The notes beneath the pieces were generated by a model. It was not told where the DNA came from. It did no database searches and saw only the letters and a program-made list of their open reading frames with translations. A program made the position numbers and the translations under genes. Shown one piece after another: positions 15,927-24,258 of a stretch of DNA of 24,663 bases. Source of the DNA: a virus; IMG/VR virus record IMGVR_UViG_3300009169_000095, positions 1 through 24,663 of that record; one strand, 5' to 3'. Position 1 is the stretch's first letter, and each line of letters opens with the position of its first letter.

Positions 15927-16714
15927 ACGTTTCTGCTTAAATTAGTTTCAAATGTTTCTATTGCTGCTCTTAAATTAGCTTCTTCTGTATCAGTAAGTGA
16001 ATCTTGAATACTAGCAAATGCTAAATTTGCTAAAGAAAATTCAGTTGTGCCCATATTATTTGAACCTAATAAATAATAATTTGCATTTAAATTAGATTGA
16101 TTAGTTCCTGTAACAGTTATAGCAGTAGTGCCTGGTCTATAATATTTAAAACTACCTGATACACTTTTACTTAATGTAAAGAAACCTTTTTGTGGTCCAG
16201 CAACACTTCTTCCAGATTGTGCAAGACCTAACGTAGAATAATCTAAACCTAAAAATTCAGGATAAAATCTATTAGATACTACTCCAAGACTATTAATTAT
16301 TCCCATTGGTGAACCTACTATTAATACATTCCTAATGTACATTGAAATAGATTTATTATCATTTCCTAAATGAGTTAAATCATTTAAAAATGTATCTGCA
16401 TAAGCATTTGACCCATTACTAATTATACCATTAGCATTATGAGTTACTCCTCCAAAAAATTGTAATCTATATGCAGCATTTAAATCTCTAGGGTCTTTTA
16501 AATTCCATTTATGAGTACTAGCAGTTCCTCCAACTAAAGGATAAATAGCTTTCATTTTAGTCCAAATACCTGCTGATTTTATTTGAACTACTAAAGTATT
16601 AATAGCTCCTGAAATAGTAGGGTCAGTAATTGCAGCAGCAGTTAGGAATGCTTGAGCGTCTGGATCAATAGAAAAAGGTTTTGGCATTAAAGATATTATA
16701 GTTCTATAGCTCAT
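15923..16714 (-). CDS. Probable receptor-binding / lectin-like tail protein
   Basis: A 263-aa protein starting MSYRTIISLMPKPFSIDPDA. Residues 18-60 (AFLTAAAITDPTISGAINTL, then GIWTKMKAIYPLVGG) form a helical lead-in that I recall from fibre-type proteins of Bacteroidota phages. Residues about 65-245 form a beta-rich, Asn/Gly-rich domain (KWNLKDPRDLNAAYRL, SNGSNAYADTFLN, HLGNDNKSISMYIRN) that resembles a concanavalin/laminin-like jelly roll. The C-terminus has a short helix (DSLTDTEEANLRAAIETFE). It is the only gene here ending in TGA, inside the next start (ATGA). The most likely role is surface-glycan recognition at a tail tip; the jelly-roll reading is inference. Confidence 0.6.
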   Translation of the reverse strand: MSYRTIISLMPKPFSIDPDAQAFLTAAAITDPTISGAINTLVVQIKSAGIWTKMKAIYPLVGGTASTHKWNLKDPRDLNAAYRLQFFGGVTHNANGIISNGSNAYADTFLNDLTHLGNDNKSISMYIRNVLIVGSPMGIINSLGVVSNRFYPEFLGLDYSTLGLAQSGRSVAGPQKGFFTLSKSVSGSFKYYRPGTTAITVTGTNQSNLNANYYLLGSNNMGTTEFSLANLAFASIQDSLTDTEEANLRAAIETFETNLSRNV

Positions 16715-16715
16715 A

Positions 16716-17612
16716 TTATGCTTGTGTAGTTACTCCAATTATATCAAATGTGTCATCTGTTGAGTTGTAAACAATACCTAAATAAGTAGTTTTATTTGCA
16801 ACCGTTGTAGTTGGCAAAGTTACTCCTATAGCTCTATATTTTGTATCGTATGCTATTGACCTTGGAGTTCCATTGTCTTTTATTCTTATTACTAGGTCTT
16901 TACCTTGCACCCATGAGCCTGTAGGATTAGCGAGTGTTAATCCAGCAGCTTGAGCTGTTATAACTACTAAATCATTTCCGAATACAGGCGTTACAGTTGC
17001 AGAACTTACAAAAAATTGAACACTAGGAGTAGATACAAATCTAGCCCACACCGCAGCTCCTGTACTTGCATCAGAACATACATAAGTAGTATTATCATCT
17101 AGTGTCCATAAAGACCCTATTCCATATCCTTTTGTAACATCATCATTTACTGTTGGAGCAGTTGTGAAATTATAAAGTGATTGTCTAATTCCAGTACCAT
17201 TGCCATCCATTACATAAAGTCTCCCAGCTTCCCACTTTAATTCATAGCCAACTGCACAAATTTGAGCAATACCATTACTTCCTCCAAGTCCTGCATCAAT
17301 AGTTCCCTCTCTTAATCTTGAACTATTATCAAAAAATAATCCTTGAGTATCATCAAAAACTATATCATTAGCTCCAGATGTATTGCCTACTACTAAAACA
17401 CTTGATAAGTTTTGACTACCTCCACCACCTGCAGTAACCCAATCTCCCCGTTGATTTAAAACTAAACCTGCATTACCTCCACTAGAAATACCTAAACAAT
17501 TTTTAATTATACAACAAAAGTTAGCACAACTGCTGTATAATAAATTGTATAGTTTGGTACCTGCTTTGTACCCAAACATTGTTAAAATATCTGCTCTACT
17601 TAATCTGTTCAT
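16716..17612 (-). CDS. Tail fibre with duplicated N-terminal docking module (copy 1)
   Basis: A 298-aa protein, one base from the following gene. Residues 11-61 (FGYKAG, KLYNLLYSSCANFCC, IKNCLGISS, LNQRGDWV) are nearly identical to the N-terminus of the gene upstream, while the rest is unrelated. Four cysteines lie in this module. A Gly-rich hinge (AGGGGSQ) follows, then a beta-rich body with a middle domain (GYGIGSLWTLDDNTTYVCSD) like bacterial and phage fibre sandwich domains, and a C-terminal strand-rich domain (VNKTTYLGIVYNSTDD-like end). The shared module is probably the virion-attachment end and the divergent body the exposed part. Confidence 0.75.
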   Translation of the reverse strand: MNRLSRADILTMFGYKAGTKLYNLLYSSCANFCCIIKNCLGISSGGNAGLVLNQRGDWVTAGGGGSQNLSSVLVVGNTSGANDIVFDDTQGLFFDNSSRLREGTIDAGLGGSNGIAQICAVGYELKWEAGRLYVMDGNGTGIRQSLYNFTTAPTVNDDVTKGYGIGSLWTLDDNTTYVCSDASTGAAVWARFVSTPSVQFFVSSATVTPVFGNDLVVITAQAAGLTLANPTGSWVQGKDLVIRIKDNGTPRSIAYDTKYRAIGVTLPTTTVANKTTYLGIVYNSTDDTFDIIGVTTQA

Positions 17613-17625
17613 TTATTTAACTTTT

Positions 17626-18552
17626 TTAATATGTTTTGTTTAATATAAATATATCACTATAAATATTATTACCTGCATTATTGGAACCCCATTGAACAGT
17701 TACGTCTAATGTATTGATTATTGTAGTGTCAAAAGTGGTATTATTGATTACATTAAATGCAAATCCTTGAATAGTTGCGTTAGAAGTTTTAGTATAATGA
17801 AAACTACCCAAAGAAACAATAGAGGCTACAGTTGCACCGCCTATTTGTCTTATGGTAAAATCAATATTTAAACTCCAAACATCATTCGTTATATTTGATA
17901 TGGCTTGCACCCCACTATCCAATAATACAACTCCATTTGTTTTAGTTTTTATTCTTATAGTTTGATTGTTTGCTGCGTTTAATACCCCTCCAAAAATAGC
18001 TCTAAAACTATCCCCAACTTGAAAACCATTTGCAGGTACACTTAAAGTTCCAACGCCACCGTTAATTAAACTGCTCTCTACACTTGTTCCTGTAATTATT
18101 GTACTATTCCCAGTTTGAGAAAATAAACCTGGCATACCCTGTGGTCCCTGTGGTCCCTGTGGTCCTTGAGGGCCAACAAATGAATATGTATTCCAATAAA
18201 CTCCTAAAGTAGAAGGAGGAATTAATGCATCATTGTTAGCTATACAAATATAATAATTACCAAGATAGTTTACAATATCTCCTATTAAATATTGATTTGT
18301 ACCTATTCTTGTTGGGTCCCATTCAAATCCTGAAAGTCCTTGTGGGCCTTGTGGACCCTGTGGTCCTTGAGGACCTGAAGCTGGTACCCAGTCTCCTTGT
18401 TGATTTAAATATAGAGCTATGTTTCCTGAAGAACTTATCCCTAAGCAATTTTTAATCATGCAACAAAAATTAGCACAACTACTATATAGTAAGTTATATA
18501 ACTTTCTTCCTGCTTTATACCCAAAAAGGTCTATAATTTTTTGCTTAGTCAT
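17626..18552 (-). CDS. Collagen-like tail fibre with duplicated docking module (copy 2)
   Basis: A 308-aa protein. Residues 9-59 repeat the docking module of the next gene (FGYKAGRKLYNLLYSSCANF, CCMIKNCLGIS, LNQQGDWV). Two collagen-like blocks follow, each of four GPQ triplets: residues 60-75 and 127-142. Between them, residues 80-122 (YLIGDIVNYLGNYYICIAN, then PPSTLGVYW) resemble a small carbohydrate-binding module of the CBM5/12 or ChiC type, with conserved aromatic residues. The C-terminal ~160 residues form a beta-sandwich-like head with TNF-like style strands (FRAIFGGVLNAANNQTIRIK). Collagen-like stretches form trimeric stalks in phage fibres. The underlying DNA is a tandem 9-nt repeat (near 18138-18175 and 18340-18376). 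Confidence 0.8.
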   Translation of the reverse strand: MTKQKIIDLFGYKAGRKLYNLLYSSCANFCCMIKNCLGISSSGNIALYLNQQGDWVPASGPQGPQGPQGPQGLSGFEWDPTRIGTNQYLIGDIVNYLGNYYICIANNDALIPPSTLGVYWNTYSFVGPQGPQGPQGPQGMPGLFSQTGNSTIITGTSVESSLINGGVGTLSVPANGFQVGDSFRAIFGGVLNAANNQTIRIKTKTNGVVLLDSGVQAISNITNDVWSLNIDFTIRQIGGATVASIVSLGSFHYTKTSNATIQGFAFNVINNTTFDTTIINTLDVTVQWGSNNAGNNIYSDIFILNKTY

Positions 18553-18565
18553 TATTTATTTATTA

Positions 18566-19594
18566 TTAGCATTGTCCAACCCATTGAATAGGAATAGCTT
18601 GTATATGTTGTGGTACAACACTGAAACTTTGAAGATCATTATTTATAGTACTTCCTGTAAAAGAACCTGTCGCACTTCCACTAAAAGTATGTGAATGCAA
18701 CCCAGAACAACCAATATTTCCACTAGGGGCATCACAACCACTATCACATCTATCTGTTCCTCTTACCTCTAGTTCATTTCCATAACCTGACTGTCCATAG
18801 ACATTTGGGTTGTCTCCAACAGGACAATCTGTATTTACTATAAATTGATCTTCTACTAAATAACTTTTATGTCCATGTTTACCTGCCTCATTAGTAGTTC
18901 CCGTAACAGTAAAATTAGCATTAGTAGTAAAAGATACTGGAGGAATATTACTATCATCTAAAGTTACTGAATTATTTCCACTTGGGGTTGTAATTGCACT
19001 AGGACCATACTTTATAAATGGAAATATTAGATTATTAGTATCTATAACTTTTATAGTGCCATTATTTCCATTTGCAATTGCCCATCCCGCCATTGGCGTA
19101 TTAGGTAGCCCTAAACCTGATGGAGAAAAATCTGTAAGTAATCCAAAATAAGGAAGAATAGTTTTTGGGGGAACTAATCCACTTACGTTAAAAGTCTTTG
19201 AACTAGGGGTTTCAGTTAAAGTAACTCTAGTGGGGTCACAAGCAGTTACAGTAACAGGCTTTGTTAAATTTAAATTATCTACTTGAATTTGTAAAGCAGT
19301 TAATTGAGTATTTAATGTTTGTAGCTGAGTACAATAAGCAGACTCAGTGTCTAAAATACTTTGTAGTACTGTTAATAAAGAAGTTTTAGTTAAATTAATA
19401 CAAGGACTATTTTCTACTAAACTTGACATATCTAATTGACTTTGGATTAATCCAATGCAATTATCAAACTTAGCAATTACAGATGTAAGTAATTCCCCAT
19501 TAGTAATAGTATTACCATTACAAATAACTAAATCTGGACCTGAATATTGAATTAATCCAGTATTGCTTTCTAAAGGGTTACAGTCTACACACAT
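18566..19594 (-). CDS. Tail collar-type fibre protein
   Basis: A 342-aa protein. The N-terminal 80 residues are cysteine-containing (MCVDC, VICNG, DNCIG, SPCIN) and mostly helical. A short coiled coil follows (about 85-110, YCTQLQTLNTQLTALQIQVD), likely the trimerisation stalk. Residues 145-342 resemble the phage tail collar/short-fibre domain: MAGWAIANGNNGT (168-180), VTLDDSNIPP, paired His motifs HGH (240-242) and HSH (300-302) of the kind that bind iron in short-fibre tips, and the end PQHIQAIPIQWVGQC. The domain order matches adaptor-stalk-tip fibres. It is the first clear fibre after three cysteine-rich beta proteins. Confidence 0.8.
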   Translation of the reverse strand: MCVDCNPLESNTGLIQYSGPDLVICNGNTITNGELLTSVIAKFDNCIGLIQSQLDMSSLVENSPCINLTKTSLLTVLQSILDTESAYCTQLQTLNTQLTALQIQVDNLNLTKPVTVTACDPTRVTLTETPSSKTFNVSGLVPPKTILPYFGLLTDFSPSGLGLPNTPMAGWAIANGNNGTIKVIDTNNLIFPFIKYGPSAITTPSGNNSVTLDDSNIPPVSFTTNANFTVTGTTNEAGKHGHKSYLVEDQFIVNTDCPVGDNPNVYGQSGYGNELEVRGTDRCDSGCDAPSGNIGCSGLHSHTFSGSATGSFTGSTINNDLQSFSVVPQHIQAIPIQWVGQC

Positions 19595-19612
19595 ATTTTT
19601 TTATTTAATTAA

Positions 19613-20704
19613 TTAAAAAGTACAGAAAGTAGTATTGTTAAAATTACTTAGAGCCAAATTAGTAACAGTAATTGTACTTGTTTTTATAGAATTGTCAAAA
19701 GCGTCATTTGGGTCTACTTTACATGGGGTATTAGCTTCCAATACCACTATCTCTAAATCAACTGTTGAATCAATAGTTGGATTAGCCACTGTTTTATCGT
19801 GATAAGTTCCTCCAGGATTTTTATCTACATTTATATACCATAATCCTTGGGAACCATTATAAGTAGCCCAAACACTATTTGGAGTATTTGCTCCCCAAGT
19901 TAAAGGCTCATTTGAACCCACTACAGTTATAGATTGGATTGTCTTTAATGCTTGCCATCTAATATTAGACCCTCCTTGAGTAGCAATACAGCTATCTGAA
20001 AAAACTACAGGTGTTGCAAAGTATGTAGTTAAATCTTTGTAGCATCCTACATATCCTGTTCCAACACTTCCATTTAAAAATGTTTGTCCTCCAGTATTTT
20101 GAGCACCTTGCCATAAATAAATTTGAGCAGTTGCCCCACTTGTATTATTACAACCTACTGAATTACTATATCTTCTAAAATTATCTGCAAAGAAATACTC
20201 AGTATATAATGAGAAAGAAAAAGGTGTACTATCTGAACATTTTTGAACCTCTATATTAACTCCCCCTAGTCCAGAAGATTTAGCTTGTAAAACATTTGTA
20301 GGGTCTTTATCTACAACCATTGCCCAGCCATTTAATGTTTGGCTATAAGTATTTCCTCCAAAATTAGAAGGGTATGCATTTGAAAAAGTAGCGTTGTTTA
20401 AATATACAAAAGATACATTAGCAGTATTTGTTCCTACAACTTTTACAGAATGTATTTTAGAATAATATTCTGTTTTAGTTGACCCTCCTCCAGGATTGTA
20501 AACTTCATTACATCCGCAATGAAATTTAATTGGGATTACCCACTGAGTAGTGGAAAAACTTAACATATCTTCTGGTCCAACCTCATAAGAAATATAAGGA
20601 TCTGAACTTGGATAATAAGAAGTAACCTCTGAAGGGCAACCACAACAAGTTTTATCAAATTCTGTAAGAGCTTCTAATCCCTTATTTATACATTTTTCTG
20701 CCAT
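19613..20704 (-). CDS. Cysteine-rich beta-sandwich tail protein
   Basis: A 363-aa protein starting MAEKCINKGLEALTEF, with cysteine clusters TCCGC (19-23) and HCGC (62-65). Two copies of an Ig-like pattern are visible: IHSVKVVGTN ... GWAMVVDKDP (84-135) and IQSITVVGSN ... GLWYINVDKNP (256-297). The same pattern recurs in the upstream 877-aa protein. No signal peptide or enzyme motif is present. The run of Asn/Ser/Gly-rich strands fits an extended virion appendage. The gene begins 5 nt after the previous stop. Exact role unknown; structural by position and composition. Confidence 0.65.
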   Translation of the reverse strand: MAEKCINKGLEALTEFDKTCCGCPSEVTSYYPSSDPYISYEVGPEDMLSFSTTQWVIPIKFHCGCNEVYNPGGGSTKTEYYSKIHSVKVVGTNTANVSFVYLNNATFSNAYPSNFGGNTYSQTLNGWAMVVDKDPTNVLQAKSSGLGGVNIEVQKCSDSTPFSFSLYTEYFFADNFRRYSNSVGCNNTSGATAQIYLWQGAQNTGGQTFLNGSVGTGYVGCYKDLTTYFATPVVFSDSCIATQGGSNIRWQALKTIQSITVVGSNEPLTWGANTPNSVWATYNGSQGLWYINVDKNPGGTYHDKTVANPTIDSTVDLEIVVLEANTPCKVDPNDAFDNSIKTSTITVTNLALSNFNNTTFCTF

Positions 20705-20709
20705 TTTTT

Positions 20710-23343
20710 TTATTTTTCGTCACAGTCGTTCCAACAGATTCTTAAATTTATAGTTGAATTAGGGTTAATGTCCGCACAGGTTTTATCTACAGTAAGGTAC
20801 CAAATTCCATCTCTAACTACAGTAGTATAAGTACAACCCGTAGATGATGTTACTGTTATAGAACTAACTTTTAATACTTTACCCGCACAAGTGAATACGT
20901 TTGGAATAACTGCTTCATACTTACTTAAAAAAGGATTAGTTTCAGACCAACATAAATCATTTATATTTATACTATAATCGGCTTCATTAATATCATCACA
21001 ATCAACACATGGTACGCATTCTGAAAGCTCACAAGGAATTGTCAATGTACTATAAAACAAAGTTGGGTCTCCATTGCAATCATCTATGTTTGAAGTTAAT
21101 TGTAGTTCAATTCCACAAATTTCTGAAATGTCATTAGTTGAAAATTCTATTCTGTATCCTGCTCCATAAGTAGTTATTGTTCCTATTTGAACTCCATTTT
21201 TTATTACAGATGCTACAACTCCGATAGTATTTGTCCAACCTGGACAATTTATTGTATAGTCAGCTAGTATGGTAATACCCTCTAGGATTTCATAACAATC
21301 AGCTATTGTTACAGTGAAAGCATTTTCTTCTGGACAATCTGCACAACACTCATTTATGTCATTTTTTCCAAAAGTTCCTGAATAATTTTTAGAAACTCCG
21401 CAAACTGTATACCCAAATATGACACTAATCATGCCTACTGGCCAAGAACTTTCAGATGAAAGAATATGCCACTTATTGTCTATTTTTACAAATTTTAGTA
21501 TATTTGAGGTACCCAATGTATTATCAGTGACTACTGCTCCTTCAAAATCAATATCATTTACATTTACACATCCATTAGATGTAATAGTAACTTCTACTGC
21601 ACCACCAACTATACCTTCATCTGAATAAGGAATATAGCAGTCTGCAAATGTAATATTTAAATCTAGTTCGCAATCTTCACAACACAATGGTATATCACAA
21701 GGAAAATCTTTAGTTAATTCTATAGTTTTTACTACTCCACATTCGTTATAATCTACAGTATAATTTATTTCTAAATTTGCAGAAGGTGAAGGAGGTATTT
21801 GACCCATTCCAGAAATAGCATCTAGAGGAGCAGCAGGAGGAACAGTTCCTCTGATATTTATGTTAGTTATATCTCTGTTGTATAAGTAATTAAATGTAGT
21901 AGCATCATACACTAATACATTTCCAAAATCTTCGGCAACATATATCTTTCCATCTAATACTGCTATTCCTGGAGGACTCACAGCATTTATAGAGAATGAT
22001 AAGGGTGAACTTGAAGCTACAAGAGCCTTTGTAATATAATTAAATTTTCTTATTATAAATACAGGGGTACTAGTAAAGTTGCCCTGTAACATGTAAACAT
22101 GTGTACCATCAAATGCAATATCATTTACACAACTATCAACTCCATAAAGAGCAGTTATATCTGAAAATATAGTATAAGTTAAAGTTGAGAAATCGTATTC
22201 TCTAATCTCATATTCTGTTGCAGGAAGAAATCCTCCAGGCTGCATTCCTTGAACCCAATCTATTAATACTAAATCATCACTTACTGCTTCTAAAGAAACA
22301 TAAAAGCCATCTTCATAGTCTGCTCCAGAAGGTTCTGCTATCATTGTAAAGTTAGATAAAACTAACGTATTCCAATCAATATCATATCTGCCTACAAATG
22401 AATAATTCATAGGAAATGTTCCTGTAGGGTCTGGTGCTGTAAACCAATTAATCAAAAATATTTTATTGGCAGTTACTGCTATATCGCCATCTCCTGTATT
22501 TAAAGGCACTGTAATGTTTCCGTCAACAGGGTGGTTATAAACTACTGTTGGAGGGAAAGTAAGCTTAAAAGTAGCATCTCCTGTATTTACATTATATTCA
22601 TATATTTCTCTGGCAAATGACTTTCCAAAATATATCTTTCCATCATTTCCACAATTTAAAGCTTTAAAAGCATTTATATCTTTTACTTTTAAATTCCAAT
22701 CATTATTTGTATCTTTTACTATAGAAATATCAGGACTAGATATATAAATATTAGTTAAGTAATTATTGTAATCAGGAAGTCCTACACAAGAAAAATCAGG
22801 GGTTATTTTTAATAAATAATCATCATTACCTATGTAAACCCAACAAGGAGCATATTCTATAGATAAAGTGGGTTCTAAACATGATTCACAATAACTTATA
22901 TCCTTTTGTATTTCAAAATTACAACCTTTTCCATCTACTATTTTTAAACTAACCTCAAAGTCTGAAACAATATTTCCATTAATCCAATCAAGAAATAACA
23001 CAGGGTCTGTTACAGTTTTACCACTAGGCAAAGTAAATTTTGTAGTATCAAAAGTCCAATTATATGTAATAGTTCCAAAACTATTAAATATAACTGGAGT
23101 TATTTTAATTCCAGTAGGAGTTGCCTCTATGGTAAGAGCGTTAATAAATAATTTACATAAATTATTTACAGTGTCTTCACATATAGTATCGTATTTTGAC
23201 ACACAAATTATCTCTTTAGTATTACAATTTAAACTATTTATATAGTTTTGTATAATAACAGACTCTAATTCTTGAGAGTCAGGTCCAATATGGTCAATAA
23301 AATTAATTACCAGTTGTGGTAATGAGCACTTAATTACATCCAC
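20710..23343 (-). CDS. Large cysteine-rich appendage protein with beta-propeller-like section
   Basis: An 877-aa protein with a GTG start at 23343, 14 nt inside the preceding gene; upstream there is an in-frame TAA and no nearby ATG. Residues about 1-70 are helical with cysteines; 75-150 resemble a PKD/Ig-like domain (NSFGTITYNWTFD). Residues about 240-500 contain recurring strand patterns such as DGKIYFGKSFAREIYEYN, FDGTHVYMLQGNF and LDGKIYVAEDFGNVLVYD, as in NHL/YVTN-type beta-propellers. The last 350 residues are several cysteine-rich beta-sandwich repeats (CCEDCELDLNITFADC, CCADCPEENAFTVTIADC, CVDCDDINEADYSININDLC). The final domain (SSITVTSSTG ... GIWYLTVDK) matches the module in the next gene. 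Probably a multidomain tail appendage. Confidence 0.7.
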   Translation of the reverse strand: MDVIKCSLPQLVINFIDHIGPDSQELESVIIQNYINSLNCNTKEIICVSKYDTICEDTVNNLCKLFINALTIEATPTGIKITPVIFNSFGTITYNWTFDTTKFTLPSGKTVTDPVLFLDWINGNIVSDFEVSLKIVDGKGCNFEIQKDISYCESCLEPTLSIEYAPCWVYIGNDDYLLKITPDFSCVGLPDYNNYLTNIYISSPDISIVKDTNNDWNLKVKDINAFKALNCGNDGKIYFGKSFAREIYEYNVNTGDATFKLTFPPTVVYNHPVDGNITVPLNTGDGDIAVTANKIFLINWFTAPDPTGTFPMNYSFVGRYDIDWNTLVLSNFTMIAEPSGADYEDGFYVSLEAVSDDLVLIDWVQGMQPGGFLPATEYEIREYDFSTLTYTIFSDITALYGVDSCVNDIAFDGTHVYMLQGNFTSTPVFIIRKFNYITKALVASSSPLSFSINAVSPPGIAVLDGKIYVAEDFGNVLVYDATTFNYLYNRDITNINIRGTVPPAAPLDAISGMGQIPPSPSANLEINYTVDYNECGVVKTIELTKDFPCDIPLCCEDCELDLNITFADCYIPYSDEGIVGGAVEVTITSNGCVNVNDIDFEGAVVTDNTLGTSNILKFVKIDNKWHILSSESSWPVGMISVIFGYTVCGVSKNYSGTFGKNDINECCADCPEENAFTVTIADCYEILEGITILADYTINCPGWTNTIGVVASVIKNGVQIGTITTYGAGYRIEFSTNDISEICGIELQLTSNIDDCNGDPTLFYSTLTIPCELSECVPCVDCDDINEADYSININDLCWSETNPFLSKYEAVIPNVFTCAGKVLKVSSITVTSSTGCTYTTVVRDGIWYLTVDKTCADINPNSTINLRICWNDCDEK

Positions 23344-24196
23344 TGCAACAAGATTTAGAATTTAATTTATCTATTATAATAGGGTTATTTAAGTATGCAA
23401 CTATTCTTTCGTATAATTCACACATTTCTGCACAATTACAACCTCCGCAATTTCCAGAAGTAGTTAGTGCTAAATAATATAGATACATATTTTTATTTAA
23501 TGTATCATCTTCTAAGGCATCTTCTAATAATGAGGCTATTTTACATTTAATAGTACAATCAGCAAAAAAACACTGAGTTTCTTCTATAGTTGAGCCATCT
23601 ACTAATGTATATATAAGTTTAATTCTATAAACCCCATCTATAAAGTTTACAAGATTAAAAGATGCTGGTCGTAAGTATAAATAATCTAACCCATAAAACC
23701 AATTTCCTTGGCTATTAAAGTTAAATAAAAATATCTCAATAGTTGTAGACATATTAAAACTAATAGGAACTATACCTGTAGGTAATCCTGTTATTCTAAG
23801 TTCATTGCCAACAAGTATAACACTTAAACCAACAGTACTTAATCCATTGTTTGTCAACAAATCAGTTATTGCAGTTAAGTAATCTCCTACTGTAGCAGTA
23901 GCCATGTCTATATTTAAGTTATCTATAGAAAATTCTTGGCCAGTTATTATATGTTTAAAAATAATTTCATCCAAAATATCATTTTTAGCAATATTCTGAG
24001 ATAAATTTATTGACCAATAATTAAAATGAGTGTATTGCAATTCCTTTTTAATAGGGGTTTCTCCACAATTAATATTATACTCTAATTCTACTTTTGTAAA
24101 CTCAGAAGGCATTAATAACAAATTTTCCTTTAATCTTTGAATTGTAGGAGAATCTAATTTAAGGTACTGGCAATTATAGTTTTCTACTGTTAACAT
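23330..24196 (-). CDS. Cysteine-tailed tail/appendage protein, unknown
   Basis: A 288-aa protein (MLTVENYNCQYLKLDS...). The first 90 residues carry a strand pattern (FNYWSINLSQNIAKNDILDE) that resembles the WxxxV/L module of the next two genes. The middle is beta-rich (TVGLSVILVGNELRITGLPTG is one clear hairpin). Residues about 215-288 are helical with many cysteines (CFFADCTIKC, NCGGCNCAEMCELYERI, CCSGCN), possibly disulfide-linked or metal-binding. The ATG is preceded by an A/T-rich leader and a small hairpin. Its end overlaps the following GTG-started gene by 14 nt. It is probably the first protein of the appendage set; no known family recognised. Confidence 0.6.
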   Translation of the reverse strand: MLTVENYNCQYLKLDSPTIQRLKENLLLMPSEFTKVELEYNINCGETPIKKELQYTHFNYWSINLSQNIAKNDILDEIIFKHIITGQEFSIDNLNIDMATATVGDYLTAITDLLTNNGLSTVGLSVILVGNELRITGLPTGIVPISFNMSTTIEIFLFNFNSQGNWFYGLDYLYLRPASFNLVNFIDGVYRIKLIYTLVDGSTIEETQCFFADCTIKCKIASLLEDALEDDTLNKNMYLYYLALTTSGNCGGCNCAEMCELYERIVAYLNNPIIIDKLNSKSCCSGCN

Positions 24197-24216
24197 TTTT
24201 ATATTTTTTTATATAT

Positions 24217-24233
24217 CCAATAAATTCTATTGG
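24217..24233 (-). other. Short hairpin in leader of the 288-aa gene
   Basis: A perfect 6-bp inverted repeat CCAATA/TATTGG with a 5-nt loop lies 21 nt before the ATG at 24196. There is no U-run after it on the minus strand, so it is not a terminator. It could affect translation or RNA stability, or be chance. Confidence 0.3.
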
Positions 24234-24258
24234 AAAGTTATTTATATGTTTAATAATA

